Positions 1 through 10,388 of a stretch of 64,000 bases of DNA are shown here, one piece after another. Made by a program: the position numbers and the translations under genes. Position 1 is the first letter of the stretch, and the number at the start of each line of letters is the position of its first letter. The stretch comes from Scytolyngbya sp. HA4215-MV1 (GTDB lineage Bacteria; Cyanobacteriota; Cyanobacteriia; Leptolyngbyales; Leptolyngbyaceae): NCBI GenBank assembly GCA_019359045.1, contig JAHHIA010000001.1:682001-746000 (forward strand). Direction: 5' to 3'. Under the pieces are notes generated by a model, which saw only the letters and a list, made by a program, of their open reading frames with translations, did not search any database and was not told the origin of the DNA.

Positions 1-3000
1 GAAGATGTTGCCCTGCCCAATAGCCTGAACGGAAAACTGTTGAAGTTGATGGAGAGTTTACGCGCTTGCCGCTGTTTGCTGATTCTGGACAATGTCGAGA
101 CGATTTTAAGTGCAGGGCAACCAGGGCAGTATCGAGGCGGCTATGAAGACTACGGTCGCCTGTTTAAGGAGATTGGGGAAACATCCCATCGGAGTTGCCT
201 ACTGCTCACCAGTCGGGAAAAGCCTAGAGAGATTGTGCCCCTAGAAGGTGCGGAGCGATCGGTACGAACCCTGCGGCTCAAGGGACTCGACCCTGAAGCT
301 GGGCAAGCATTATTTCGGTATCGAGGCAGCTTTGCAGGGACGCAATGGGAGTGGGAAACATTAGTGACTCATTACAGCGGTAACCCTTTAGCGTTAAAGA
401 TGGTGGCTGCCGCCACTCAAGAACTCTTTAATGGCAGAATTGCTGAGATTTTGCATTATGTGCAGCAGGGATTAGCGGTTTTTGATGATATTCGAGATTT
501 ACTCCAGCGACAGTTCGATCGCCTATCTGAAATTGAGCAGGAAATGTTTTTCTGGCTTGCCATTAACCGGGAACCGCTCTCACTGTCTGAGTTGAGTGAA
601 GATGTGATCACGACCGCTTCTAAGCGCAGATTACCGGATGCAATGCAGTCATTGTTGCGGCGATGTCTCATAGAAACCGCTCCGCGAACGTTAATCGAGA
701 AGGTCGAACCTACATTGATTGAACGGGAAGAAGGGCTTAAACGGGAGGAAGGGCGGTTCTTTCTGCAACCTGTGGTACTGGGTTATGCAACCGAGCAATT
801 TGTGCAGTTTATTTCTCAAGAAATTGCCACCCAATCACCAACACGATTAAGAACGCATGCACTGATGAAAGCACAGGCAAAAGATTATGTGCGAGTGATG
901 CAACAGCGATTGATTCTTGAACCGATCGTCGAACACTTGCTCATACAATTGGGCAGCAGGCCAGCGATCGAGCAGAAGTTGAAAGCAATGCTAGAACAGC
1001 AGCAGCGACCTTTGCAGCATCTGCGGAGCAGCACAACTCAACCCAACTATGTTGCAGGCAATCTTCTCAACCTGCTGATCCATTTGCAAGCCAATTTACA
1101 GGGATGGGATTTCTCAAATTTAACCGTGTTGCAAGCCGACCTGCGACGGGTAAATTTGTCCAGAGTCAATTTTTGCAATGCTCATTTAGCAACGTCTGTA
1201 TTTGCTGAAAACCTCAAAAGTTTAGTATCCCTCGCCTTTAGCTCCGATGGTCAGTTATTGGCAACGGGAGATGTCGAGGATGAAATTCGATTATGGATGG
1301 CAAATGGTCAACCGTTACTAACGTTACAGGGGCATACTGGGTGGGCGTGGTCACTGGCTTTTAGCTTGGATAATCAACTCCTGTGTAGTGGCAGTAGTGA
1401 TGGTTTAGTGCGGTTGTGGACTGTTCAGGATGGTCGTTATTTGAAGGCCTTGCAGGGTCATACCGATGCCGTTTGGTCGGTTGCCTTTTGCGATCGCGCT
1501 AACCCGTTATCAGAGCCAATTCAACTTCTGGCTACCGGCAGTGAAGATCAGACGATTCGCCTCTGGGATGTGCAAAGCGGGAATTGCCTTCACGTCCTGC
1601 AAGGGCACAGCGGTGCCGTTCATGCGATTAGCGTTAACCCTGCTGACGGTGCCCTGGCTAGCGGGAGTCATGATCAAACGATCCGACTATGGAACGTTAG
1701 GGACGGCACCTGCGATACCGTTCTACAGGATGATTCAGGTGGAGTATGGGCGGTTGGGTTTAGTCCCGATGGTCAACTTCTCGCTAGCGGTGGCAACGAT
1801 GGTTCGGTGCGACTGTGGGATGTTCAGGAGAAAGTCTGCCTCTGCGTCCTTAAAGGGCATACCGACTGGATCTGGTCTGTCAGTTTCAGCCCGGATGGTC
1901 AAACCCTGGCAAGCAGCAGCAATGATGGCTCCATTCGCTTGTGGAATATTGCAGATGGCACCTGTCTTAGCATTCTACAGGGACACACTAGCGCCGTTCG
2001 ATCCATTGTCTTTAGCCCTCGCATAGCCGATAACCTGCTGCTCGCCAGCGTTAGCCTAGATTTCTCGATGCGGCTCTGGAATGGGCGGGATGGAACATGC
2101 CTCAAAGTGCTACAGGGGCATCCGAGAGGAATCTGGTCAGTGGCGTTTAGCCCTAACGGACAGATAGCAAGCGGCAGCCAGGATGGATTTGCGCGCCTGT
2201 GGGATCAGCAGAGTGGAGCTTGCCTGAAAGTATTGCCGGGACATACAAACTGGGTGCGCGCAGTTACGTTCAGCCCCGACGGTCAAATGTTGGCAACGAG
2301 TAGTAACGATACTCAAATTCGCTTGTGGGACGTTGACAAAGGCACTTGCCTTAAGGTGTTGCAAGGACATACCAGCGGCGTGCGATCGCTCAGCTTTAGC
2401 CCGCTTTCTACTCAGACAGATAAAGCAAAATATATTCTGGCAAGCAGTAGCTTTGATGCCTCGATTCGTTTCTGGGAGATTGACAACGGAATCTGCTTCA
2501 AGGTCTTGTCTGGTCATACAGATTGGGTCTGGTCGATCGCCTTTAGTCCTGATGGCGCAATCCTAGGCAGTTGCAGTAATGATTCGTCAATTCGATTATG
2601 GAATGTTCAGGATGGAAGCTGTCTCAACGTCTTACAGGGACATACCAGCGGTGTACGAGCGATCGCCTTCAGCCCCGATGGTCAATTCTTGATTAGTGGC
2701 GGTGACGATCAAGAAATACGTTTGTGGGATGTTCAAACAGGCCATTGTTTGCAAACATTCCAGGGTCACACAGGTTGGGTGTGGTCTGTTGCCTTTGCTC
2801 CGCAACGCGATGCGAACAGTCCGGTTGGTTTAGCAAGCTCAAAGGGGAAGCGTCAGTGGTTTGCCAGCGGGAGTGAAGATAAAACGGTTCGGCTGTGGGA
2901 TGTTCAGACGGGTCAGTGCATCAAGAAACTACAAGGTCATAGAGGGTGGGTATCTTCGGTCAGCTTTAGTGCCGATGGACAACGACTGATTAGCGGCAGT

Positions 3001-3159
3001 CAGGATGAAACAATTAAACTTTGGAATATAGAAACAGGACACTGCATCAGAACCTTGAGAGCCGATCGCCTGTACGAAGGGATGAACATTCAGGGCGCTC
3101 AAGGATTAACTACCGCCCAGCAAGCTTCACTCAGGGCATTAGGCGCGATCGAATCTTAA
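1..3159 (+). CDS. NB-ARC / WD40-repeat STAND protein (5' truncated)
   Basis: The reading frame is open from base 1, so the gene begins upstream of the window. The first residues carry a Walker B-like segment ([12 protein letters not shown]) and the ILTSREKP-type sensor of NB-ARC/STAND NTPases; the P-loop lies outside. A short pentapeptide-like stretch (about residues 360-390) links to a C-terminal array of 14 WD40 repeats, each with a FSPDGQ..LASGS.D..IRLW pattern, forming one or two beta-propellers. Such proteins are typical signal or defence ATPases of filamentous cyanobacteria; the ligand is unknown. Repeats 7, 10 and 13 have longer loops. The stop codon lies inside a 25-bp tandem duplication. 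Confidence 0.93.
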   Translation, partial: EDVALPNSLNGKLLKLMESLRACRCLLILDNVETILSAGQPGQYRGGYEDYGRLFKEIGETSHRSCLLLTSREKPREIVPLEGAERSVRTLRLKGLDPEAGQALFRYRGSFAGTQWEWETLVTHYSGNPLALKMVAAATQELFNGRIAEILHYVQQGLAVFDDIRDLLQRQFDRLSEIEQEMFFWLAINREPLSLSELSEDVITTASKRRLPDAMQSLLRRCLIETAPRTLIEKVEPTLIEREEGLKREEGRFFLQPVVLGYATEQFVQFISQEIATQSPTRLRTHALMKAQAKDYVRVMQQRLILEPIVEHLLIQLGSRPAIEQKLKAMLEQQQRPLQHLRSSTTQPNYVAGNLLNLLIHLQANLQGWDFSNLTVLQADLRRVNLSRVNFCNAHLATSVFAENLKSLVSLAFSSDGQLLATGDVEDEIRLWMANGQPLLTLQGHTGWAWSLAFSLDNQLLCSGSSDGLVRLWTVQDGRYLKALQGHTDAVWSVAFCDRANPLSEPIQLLATGSEDQTIRLWDVQSGNCLHVLQGHSGAVHAISVNPADGALASGSHDQTIRLWNVRDGTCDTVLQDDSGGVWAVGFSPDGQLLASGGNDGSVRLWDVQEKVCLCVLKGHTDWIWSVSFSPDGQTLASSSNDGSIRLWNIADGTCLSILQGHTSAVRSIVFSPRIADNLLLASVSLDFSMRLWNGRDGTCLKVLQGHPRGIWSVAFSPNGQIASGSQDGFARLWDQQSGACLKVLPGHTNWVRAVTFSPDGQMLATSSNDTQIRLWDVDKGTCLKVLQGHTSGVRSLSFSPLSTQTDKAKYILASSSFDASIRFWEIDNGICFKVLSGHTDWVWSIAFSPDGAILGSCSNDSSIRLWNVQDGSCLNVLQGHTSGVRAIAFSPDGQFLISGGDDQEIRLWDVQTGHCLQTFQGHTGWVWSVAFAPQRDANSPVGLASSKGKRQWFASGSEDKTVRLWDVQTGQCIKKLQGHRGWVSSVSFSADGQRLISGSQDETIKLWNIETGHCIRTLRADRLYEGMNIQGAQGLTTAQQASLRALGAIES

Positions 3160-3200
3160 AAGGGGCGATATGACAGAATCTTAAAAGGGGCGATATGACA
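3151..3200. repeat. Perfect 25-bp tandem duplication across a stop codon
   Basis: Bases 3151-3175 and 3176-3200 are identical. The first copy contains the last two codons and TAA stop of the WD40 gene, so the second copy restores a similar in-frame-looking tail just downstream. It looks like a recent slippage or duplication event. Confidence 0.9.
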
Positions 3201-3365
3201 GAGCGATCGGTGTAATTCAGGTTTTCTCAAGACTCTTGCAACGTCAGCAAATATAGTCAGGCCTCTATACCTCATATTTTCTTCGCCCTTTCTTTCAGAG
3301 TTTGGTCTCTAAAATAACCTCAGTTCGATCGAGGCGCTTTTTTATAGCAATAGCCACCCTCATTA

Positions 3366-3506
3366 GGACATTTTTGTGTGGTGGCGAAGCCACCACACAA
3401 AAATGTCCCTGTCCTAACCTCTGTGACTACGGCCATAGGATTTTCGCACAGCGAAAATCCTAAAAAAGCCTGATTTTGTGTGCACGAAGTGCACACAAAA
3501 TCAGGC
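3366..3506. repeat. Three consecutive perfect hairpins
   Basis: Three inverted repeats follow each other: 3366-3408 (20-bp arms, loop GAA), 3436-3462 (12-bp arms, loop ACA) and 3468-3506 (18-bp arms, loop GAA). Two have the CGAAG centre common in small dispersed cyanobacterial repeats. No T-run follows directly, so these are more likely palindromic repeat elements than simple terminators, although they could end transcripts of the convergent genes. They fill most of the 395-bp gap. Confidence 0.85.
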
Positions 3507-3554
3507 CATCGAATTCACGTCAAAATAACTCCCTATTGAGACGGGTGCACTGGT

Positions 3555-5168
3555 CTAAGGCGATTGTAAAGCAGCCCCTTCTGCCGCTGATGATGGTAGG
3601 TTGACGGCGCGTTCCAGAGCCACCAGGGCACGGTTGTAGTTCAAAATGCTGCGAACCAGGTTCGTTTCTGTACGCGTCAGGTCAGTTTGAGCCGTCGTTA
3701 CCTCTAACTGGGTGACGACCCCAGCCCCAAACCCAATCCGAGACAACCGCAGCACCTCATTTGCTTTAGCCAACGAGGCAGAGGCCGTCTGAATATTGGA
3801 TGAACTAGCCTGCAAATCGTTGTAGCTACGTTCCACCTCCAGCCTGATGCGATCGCGCGCTTCCGCAAACCGAGTTTCAACAATCTCTTGAAGGGTCTGC
3901 TGGCGGTTGATCCGAGCATTGGTGGCACCGCCATCATACAGATTCCAGACCAGCGTACCCCCCACCGCATAGCCATCGACCAACCCTGGATTGGGATTAC
4001 TATCTAGAATGCTGAGCACCCGATAGCTAGCAAACAAGCCGACACTGGGTCGATTGAGTGCCCGATCCACCTTTCTCTGAAGCTGCGTGACATCTCGCTG
4101 GAGCAAGAGTTCATCTAGCTCGCCTCGATTTTTATAAGCTTGCACGATGCTCTCTTCCATCGACAACGGCCAGGTTCCCGCCACCTTCACCGGATCAGCC
4201 GCCGCAATATCAACCGTTCCAGCGATCGCTAATCGCTGTGCCAATACGCGCCGTGCATTCTTCTGTAACGTCAGCGCCAACTCCAGATCCTGCTGGATGT
4301 TCGCCACCAAAACCTGAGTTCGCTGCACATCCAAATTTGTCCCCACCCCGGCAGCATTTAAGCCTTCTGCATCCCTTAAGACAGCGCTCGCATTCGCCAG
4401 GGCCACTTTGCCAATCCGCACCAGTTCATCGGCTTCCTGCAAGGTGTAATAGTCCAGCGTGACCAGCAGCTTCACGTCTTCACTCTGACGTTTTACATCC
4501 AGTTCGCCAATTTGAATTTGTTTGTTGGCTACCTGCACCGCCGCCGATCGCCCACCCCACAGATCCAGGTTGTAATTCAGAGTGACTGCCGCCGTGAAAG
4601 GAGTGCTCGTTGTGCTGGTCACATTGTCCAGGTTGACGTTGTCCTCAATCGCTGACAGAGCCTGATTGGTTAAGGCGTTGACTCGCGTATTGAAGGTTCT
4701 CAAGATCGACAATTCACGCTCCGTCAGGGGCCGAAATTCTTGAGCCACCAGCGCGGCAAATTGCTCGGCGCTTAGAGATGGGATCAGCGATGAGAATTGA
4801 TCCGAAACCGTCTGAACCTGGCGATCGACAAATTTTGCCTCCGGCAAATCCTGATAGAACAGTCCAGAGGTAACGGTCAGGTTGGGAAGTTTGGTGGCCT
4901 GGAGTTCTCGCTTGGTCGCCCGCAGCACATCCACCTGTAGGCGCGCCGCCTGAAGCTGTCGATTCTGTTGTTGGGCCAATTCGATCGCTTGTTGTAGGGT
5001 CAACGGCTCGGTTCGCTCGATTTTCACCGCCTGCGGTTGGGTTGGCCGCGCCAGTCGGTTTGGGTCAGAGTTCAGCTTCAGGGAGTCAGCGGATTGTGCA
5101 AGACCAGGGATGCCGCTGAACGTCGTTGCTGCCACACCAGCGACGAAAATCAAATAGGAGGTTCGCAT
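3555..5168 (-). CDS. TolC-family outer membrane efflux protein
   Basis: Predicted outer membrane channel of a tripartite efflux pump. I place the start at 5168, where MRTSYLIFVAGVAATTFSG begins a typical signal peptide ending near GLAQSA; the longer frame upstream overlaps the divergent gene and has no TolC character. The mature part has two OEP repeats with long helical coiled coils (LTLQQAIELAQQQNRQL near residue 50 and the LEVERSYNDLQ region near the C-terminus). 537 residues, normal for the cyanobacterial group. It diverges from the HlyD-FUSC genes, which probably supply the inner parts of the same pump. Confidence 0.9.
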   Translation of the reverse strand: MRTSYLIFVAGVAATTFSGIPGLAQSADSLKLNSDPNRLARPTQPQAVKIERTEPLTLQQAIELAQQQNRQLQAARLQVDVLRATKRELQATKLPNLTVTSGLFYQDLPEAKFVDRQVQTVSDQFSSLIPSLSAEQFAALVAQEFRPLTERELSILRTFNTRVNALTNQALSAIEDNVNLDNVTSTTSTPFTAAVTLNYNLDLWGGRSAAVQVANKQIQIGELDVKRQSEDVKLLVTLDYYTLQEADELVRIGKVALANASAVLRDAEGLNAAGVGTNLDVQRTQVLVANIQQDLELALTLQKNARRVLAQRLAIAGTVDIAAADPVKVAGTWPLSMEESIVQAYKNRGELDELLLQRDVTQLQRKVDRALNRPSVGLFASYRVLSILDSNPNPGLVDGYAVGGTLVWNLYDGGATNARINRQQTLQEIVETRFAEARDRIRLEVERSYNDLQASSSNIQTASASLAKANEVLRLSRIGFGAGVVTQLEVTTAQTDLTRTETNLVRSILNYNRALVALERAVNLPSSAAEGAALQSP

Positions 5169-5262
5169 CTTGACCCTGGTGAATAGACATAATATATATG
5201 GGACAACGGTATGGGGCTGACGGCTCTTTGTCAACACCAGGGGATTCTCACCTTCATTTATC

Positions 5263-6825
5263 ATGCAATCACCGCAGCAACCTAGCCAACAGTCCTCCCA
5301 CCCCCTTCCACCAGAGGTTTCCGGTGAAGTAGGGGAAACGGTTTCTGACTTGCCGCAGCAGGCTAACCAACCAACCAATTCAGGCCAACCCGCATCGCCG
5401 GATGACGGGAAGATCTCGGCTGATCCGCTGCGCCGGTTTGAGGACGCTTTGACTCCACGGCGGGACGAAAAACCAGTGATTTGGCCCCGCTTCCTACCCA
5501 TCGGCTTGCTGCTGGGAGTCTTTGCACTTTGGGCCTGCTTTGGGAAAATTCCCGTTCGGGCCAGTGGACGGGCGGTGGTTCTGGTGCCGCGCTCTAGCGT
5601 TTCAATTCAGCCCCGAATTGGGGGGCGCGTCATGGCACTGAACATCCGGCCCGGCGATCAGGTGAAGAAGGGCCAGCTCTTGGCGACGATGGATTCTCCC
5701 GAACAAACGCTGACGTTGCAACAGAAACGCGATCGGCTGGCAGATTTGCAGTCCCAGGATCGTCAGATTGCCTCCGTGCAGAAAAATCGCACTGCTCTCA
5801 ACCAAAGCACCACCGATCAGAAAAATCTGGCCAATCTCCGGCAAATTGCATCTTTGCAAGTGCAGTTGGCCAGCAACCAGAGCCAGCGTGCCGCTTACAT
5901 CGATCACCTGAAGTACCTCAGTCGCTTCTCAAAGTCTACGGATCAGCGACTGGATACCTTTAATTACTTGGCGAAAGAGGGAATTGTCCCGCGCATCAAC
6001 TACCAGTCCTACTTTCTGGAGGCCAACCAGCAGACGGTGAACCATGCGATCAACGAAGTGCGGGTGCAGCTAGAACGCCTGGATGGACTGGATGAAACTC
6101 TCCGGGCTCAGATTCTAGTGCTCCAGGCCGGAAACAAAGCCCTATTGACCGAAAACCAATCCGTTGCTCTGGGCGATACTGTCAGCGATGTCACCCGCTA
6201 TAACTTGATTGCCGAGCAGAAACGGGAAATTGCGGCGCTGAACACGTTGATGAGATCGACCAATGAGGTGGTCAGTCCGGCGGATGGCACCATTGAAGAA
6301 GTCTCGGTAAATGCCGGAGAAGTGGTGCTGCCCGGTGTGAATATCGGGAAAATGACCGTCAGCAATCCCAATGCTAAGGCCAATGTTGTGGCTCTATTCC
6401 AGGTTGGAGATGCCAAGCAGCTTGCCCCCGGTGCAACGGTGGAAGTGATTCCTGACCTTTATAAACGAGAGCGCTATGGTGGCATTGTCGCCAAAGTGGT
6501 CGAAATCGGTGAGAAGCCCGTCACCGTAGCAGAACTGGCGAATCTGGTTGGCAGCCGGGAACTGGCCTTAAAGTTGGCGCTGGGGCGAGATGAAAGCGAT
6601 CCGGAGAAACCTGCCGCTCTCAATGCCAGCTTGATCAAGGTGGAATTAGAACTTCAGCCTAATTCCAGTAATCCCAGTGGCTATCAGTGGACTGAGAAAG
6701 CTGGCCCACCGCAGAAAATCACCAATGGCACGACTGCCGATGTGCATGCCGTACTGGAAGAGCAGCCCTTGATTGCCTACCTTGCGCCGACATTTCGTTG
6801 GATTACGGGGGTCTACGGAGAATAA
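5263..6825 (+). CDS. HlyD/EmrA-type membrane fusion protein
   Basis: Periplasmic adaptor linking an inner membrane pump to a TolC channel. A proline- and glutamine-rich cytoplasmic tail (1-70) is followed by one membrane segment (about 75-93, FLPIGLLLGVFALWACF), the first half of the biotinyl-lipoyl domain (SIQPRIGGRVMALNIRPGDQV), a long coiled coil, and the second lipoyl half (VVSPADGTIEEVSVNAGE). The C-terminal beta-barrel contains GATVEVIP. 520 residues. It is followed after one base by a small membrane protein and then a FUSC pump, so the three likely form one operon. The substrate cannot be read from the sequence. Confidence 0.9.
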   Translation: MQSPQQPSQQSSHPLPPEVSGEVGETVSDLPQQANQPTNSGQPASPDDGKISADPLRRFEDALTPRRDEKPVIWPRFLPIGLLLGVFALWACFGKIPVRASGRAVVLVPRSSVSIQPRIGGRVMALNIRPGDQVKKGQLLATMDSPEQTLTLQQKRDRLADLQSQDRQIASVQKNRTALNQSTTDQKNLANLRQIASLQVQLASNQSQRAAYIDHLKYLSRFSKSTDQRLDTFNYLAKEGIVPRINYQSYFLEANQQTVNHAINEVRVQLERLDGLDETLRAQILVLQAGNKALLTENQSVALGDTVSDVTRYNLIAEQKREIAALNTLMRSTNEVVSPADGTIEEVSVNAGEVVLPGVNIGKMTVSNPNAKANVVALFQVGDAKQLAPGATVEVIPDLYKRERYGGIVAKVVEIGEKPVTVAELANLVGSRELALKLALGRDESDPEKPAALNASLIKVELELQPNSSNPSGYQWTEKAGPPQKITNGTTADVHAVLEEQPLIAYLAPTFRWITGVYGE

Positions 6826-6826
6826 T

Positions 6827-7000
6827 ATGCAAGATCCGAAGCGATCTCCCTGGTGGAGTTGGTGGCTGAAATGGTGGATTATTGCGGCAGCCGTCATGCT
6901 TGTCATCCTGATTCTGAGTCAGCCGCCCCAGATGTGGTTTTGGCTGGTGATGTTTCTGGCGCTGGTTCTGTATGGCATTGAACGGGCCGCCAACGGATAG
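6827..7000 (+). CDS. Small AaeX-like membrane protein
   Basis: 57 residues, very tryptophan-rich (SPWWSWWLKWW) with two hydrophobic segments (about 18-34 and 36-52). The ATG overlaps the region of the upstream stop and the stop is 7 bases before the FUSC gene. Position between an HlyD adaptor and a FUSC pump matches the small AaeX/DUF1656 protein of AaeXAB-type exporters, but sequence identity to that family is not obvious by eye; the call rests on context, size and topology. Confidence 0.65.
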   Translation: MQDPKRSPWWSWWLKWWIIAAAVMLVILILSQPPQMWFWLVMFLALVLYGIERAANG

Positions 7001-7007
7001 CTAGCGT

Positions 7008-9164
7008 ATGGCAGCAGACCAACCTTTTTCGCAAATGCTCAAGCAAGGGTTACGGTTTTCCCTGGGAGCGGCCATTCTGACGGGTCTGTTTGCCCATCGT
7101 GGTGACCTGCTCGATAACTATGTGTATCCGGTCTTTGGCTATGTTTCTGTAGTGATTGAACCGAGCAGCGGCAGGGCCATCACCGCTGGCTTAGGACGGT
7201 TGGGGGGCAGTGCCTTGGGGGGCATCATTGCCGCCGTGTTGCTCCAGGCGTTTGGCTTAGAAGGTTCTGGTCAATATGTGATTCCAGCCCTGACGTTTAT
7301 GCTGGCGGCGGTCATTTGCGAAACCTATCGCTGGCAAGCCGCCTACTCCCAGGCCACCCTGTTGGGCACCTTAATTGCCATGCGAGCCGTTGGCACCTCC
7401 GGGCAGGAGGATATCTGGCTTTACGTCCGCGATCGCCTGATCGACAACTGGATTGGCATCATGGTTGGGTTTATGGTGGTGCTGTTATTCTGGCCCCAAT
7501 CGAGCCGCACTGAACTGATCAAACTCCTGCGGCAATTTCTGCAACAGGTGCCCCTGGTGTTGCAGGCGGTGATCAGACCTGCGAGCCAGGGAGAGGCTGT
7601 TGCGCCGCCAGCGACCACCCAAATTGCACAACTGACCAAGCTCACCCAAACGGGGCAAAAAATCAATGCGGCCGCCCGCACCGAATTCCAGGCAGAAGCG
7701 TTGATGGCCGAAAACTGGAGCGACATTCTCTCCAGTCAGGCTCAAATTGTGCGCCAGTTGAACAGCATGGCAACTCTATTGCCGCCAGAGTCTCATCCCC
7801 TGGCAGCGCAACTGCATGAGGAACTGACGCAGTTTGTGGATCAGGTGGCGCGGATTTGCGATCGCTTGAGCCTGCAACCAGACCCTGGCGATCCAGATAT
7901 TTCCACGCTGCACCAGCTCCAGTCCCGGATGGAAACAAGGCTGGAGGAATTGCGATCGACCGGTGAGATCGCGGCCTACGATGTGTCTCAGGTGTTGCAA
8001 TGTTTTCAGTTGCTAGAACTCTGTCGTCATCTGACTCAGTCCTTGCAGACGCTACACACTCAACTGCATCAACGAGCTGTCGTCAACTATGAGCGGCAAT
8101 CCTTAATTACCTGGCCCCAATGGACTCCCATTTCCGCTTCTCGCCTGCTGCAAATTGTGGGGTTAGGAACGGCCGTTGGTTTGAATCTGGCCATCCTGCA
8201 TCAGTTTGATTTTCCCTTTCCCTCCGCCTATGAAAAAGTGGCGAGTCTGATTTTGGTTGGCGTATTGATCATGTTAGTGCAACCAACTCGTGGCAAAGCG
8301 ATCGCGGCTGGAGTAGCAGGAACATTATTTGTTTATGTGACCCTATTTATTATTTATTTAGTCACCCGATCCTTCGGCTTTACTGTCTTTAGTAGTGCCT
8401 TAGTCTATTTTTTGATCTACATGACTTGTGCGTCAGTCGGGCTAACGCCATTGGCTCGGATTGGCGCGATTATTGCTGCCGTAGTTTTCACGAAAGATAT
8501 TGGCTTGTTTTTTGATCAGGCACTCAAAGCGGCTTTGATCGCCATGCCCGTTTCCGTATTCATTGCGGTGCTGATTACCAGCCTGTTTATGGGTGGCTCA
8601 GAGTCTGAGCAGTTTAACCAGAGTCTGTCCCAAACCTATCGGCAGTTAGGGCAACTCTACCAGGCGTTAATGCGGCGCTATCTCCAGGGTCAGGATACCG
8701 ATGCAGAAGTCGCTCAGTACCTACAAACCATTACCGCAACCCTGGCAAAACACCCAAAGGCGTTTAAGATAGCCGGATTAGAACAAGGGACCAGTGCCCT
8801 AGCGGCTGAGCAAAAACGCCGCTGGCAACGGTGGCTGAGCCAGGAACAACCCCTCTTTACCCAGTTAAACACCCTTAGCGAGCAAAGCCAGACTCCACTC
8901 CCCGATTGGGTTAGGCAGCAGTTCTTGCCAGAGTTAGAAGCGATCGCGCAACAGACTGCAGATAGTTTTGACCAAATCGCCAACCAGATCTCAGGCGTTA
9001 CCACCCAATCACACCCCCCGACACAGCAACTGGCCGCGCTAGAGCAGCAACTCCTTAATTTGCGAGCCAGCAGCCGTGACTATCCCCTCCTGCCCCTGAT
9101 CAGTTTTAGTGCGGCGTTTGTCACCCTCAAAGCGATTACAGCCAACCTGGATCAACTTAGCTAG
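7008..9164 (+). CDS. FUSC-family inner membrane transporter (AaeB-like)
   Basis: 718 residues with the duplicated topology of FUSC/aromatic acid exporters: a hydrophobic N-terminal bundle (about 15-175), a cytoplasmic helical domain, a second hydrophobic bundle (about 375-530) and a C-terminal cytoplasmic domain. Together with the HlyD adaptor and TolC-like channel it would export small organic acids or xenobiotics; substrate is inferred from family only. Starts 7 bases after the small membrane gene, indicating translational coupling. Confidence 0.88.
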   Translation: MAADQPFSQMLKQGLRFSLGAAILTGLFAHRGDLLDNYVYPVFGYVSVVIEPSSGRAITAGLGRLGGSALGGIIAAVLLQAFGLEGSGQYVIPALTFMLAAVICETYRWQAAYSQATLLGTLIAMRAVGTSGQEDIWLYVRDRLIDNWIGIMVGFMVVLLFWPQSSRTELIKLLRQFLQQVPLVLQAVIRPASQGEAVAPPATTQIAQLTKLTQTGQKINAAARTEFQAEALMAENWSDILSSQAQIVRQLNSMATLLPPESHPLAAQLHEELTQFVDQVARICDRLSLQPDPGDPDISTLHQLQSRMETRLEELRSTGEIAAYDVSQVLQCFQLLELCRHLTQSLQTLHTQLHQRAVVNYERQSLITWPQWTPISASRLLQIVGLGTAVGLNLAILHQFDFPFPSAYEKVASLILVGVLIMLVQPTRGKAIAAGVAGTLFVYVTLFIIYLVTRSFGFTVFSSALVYFLIYMTCASVGLTPLARIGAIIAAVVFTKDIGLFFDQALKAALIAMPVSVFIAVLITSLFMGGSESEQFNQSLSQTYRQLGQLYQALMRRYLQGQDTDAEVAQYLQTITATLAKHPKAFKIAGLEQGTSALAAEQKRRWQRWLSQEQPLFTQLNTLSEQSQTPLPDWVRQQFLPELEAIAQQTADSFDQIANQISGVTTQSHPPTQQLAALEQQLLNLRASSRDYPLLPLISFSAAFVTLKAITANLDQLS

Positions 9165-9432
9165 ACGAATCCCCGGATTGATTCTTCAACTAAGATTGCT
9201 GAGATGCGATCGTCCCACTGGCGAAGGTGAAGATGGACATCATTGCAGGTCTGGAGTCGCTACCATACCCACTCAATTTCGCCTTCGCGCATTTTTTTTC
9301 ACCACCAGTTTTCTAACTAAATTTAGCTCTTGCAGGGTCAAAGGTAGCGAAGCGACGACGAAACGTCACGCGGTGCTCGAAATCTTTGCCTCTACATGCC
9401 AGTTGAAGTGTTCGCATATCCAAGCTGATTTG

Positions 9433-10360
9433 GGTAGTGCGTCAAATTAATGTGGGGTAAGTAGCGAGGTCGTGCCAATTCCACGATCGTGTTGTTAATC
9501 CTGCTCGCTGTGCAGCAGTGGTTTTGAAGCAGCTATGCTGCCAAATCCAGTTAAAATATAACTCATCACTAACCGTGTCGTCACTTTTGTTTGCTCCCAG
9601 ACCTTGGCAAACTTATTCTGTCGCCGATAACATCTTCCCCTTTGTTGTCGCAACGTTCCATTCCTCCGTTCCATAGGGCTTCGCCCCGCCAAAGGCCTAC
9701 GTTGTGTTTTGTCTTTGCCAATGTAATGTTTGATCTCTGGCGGTAACACTCGCTCGTATCCACCCCAGTCATCGGTATTCAACTGTTTGCAATCAGTTTT
9801 GCTTCGGTGTTCACGACTAATTGCTCTATGAACGCATCAGTATGCTTGCCCACGCAGGCGGCGAGAATCAAGCCACTAAAGCGGGCAAGACTCAAACCAA
9901 TTTAACAGTCGCCCCGATTTAGTTCCTCGCTGGTGCATTGTTTCTGTGTTTTTGCGACAAATGACCACATTTCGTCAGCACAGACTTCTTCAGTCTCGAC
10001 GGATTGAACCTCCTGGTTATGCACCAATTGTGCTTTTTGGCTGGCAGAGCGCACAATACTCACCACGGTATTGTAGGCAAGTCCACTGGTACGGCTAATA
10101 CCTTGTAAGCTACTGCCCTTGCTGTGCGCTTGCAGCACTTGGCGAATTTGCTCAGGACTGACATGGCGGCGGTATAAAGACTATCGAATGACTCACAAAA
10201 GGTTTGATGGCAAGCGAGACAGAGATAGCGTTGATGAGCATTGGGCATCTTGCCATGCTTATGAGCTTGGCTATGACCGCACAGTGGGCATTCCATCGCT
10301 TTGATTCCAGTCGAGGTTCCTCTCTACTTTATCAATCCAACATTAGACTGACGCACTACC
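9433..10360 (-). mobile_element. Decayed IS1-family insertion sequence
   Basis: About 928 bp bounded by imperfect inverted repeats: GGTAGTGCGTCA at 9433 and its complement ending at 10360, with a further matching TAATGT inside each end. The interior holds minus-strand fragments of InsA (zinc ribbon CPLCGH..CLACH, then helix-turn-helix) and InsB (DDE part). Size fits IS1-like elements. No clear target duplication was found. Reading frames are interrupted, so it is not expected to transpose on its own. Confidence 0.8.
9495..10296 (-). pseudogene. IS1-type transposase remnant (InsA/InsB)
   Basis: Three frame pieces on the minus strand. 10060-10296 encodes the zinc-ribbon start (MECPLCGHSQAHKHGK). 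9902-10138 encodes the InsA helix-turn-helix (ISRTSGLAYNTVVSIVRSA) and the start of InsB (CADEMWSFV). 9495-9782 encodes the InsB C-terminal part (TDDWGGYERVLP and ERRNGTLRQ). Native IS1 also uses a programmed frameshift, but here at least two shifts and a stop separate the pieces. Confidence 0.8.
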
Positions 10361-10388
10361 GAATAAGTGTTATGGACAAAATACCCTT

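Noticed and set aside
5169-5501. N-terminal extension of the TolC-like gene
   Set aside because: The extension has no signal peptide and overlaps the divergent HlyD gene; the internal ATG at 5168 begins a typical signal sequence.
7421-8000. Minus-strand ORFs inside the FUSC gene
   Set aside because: Antisense shadows of a long, well-supported gene.
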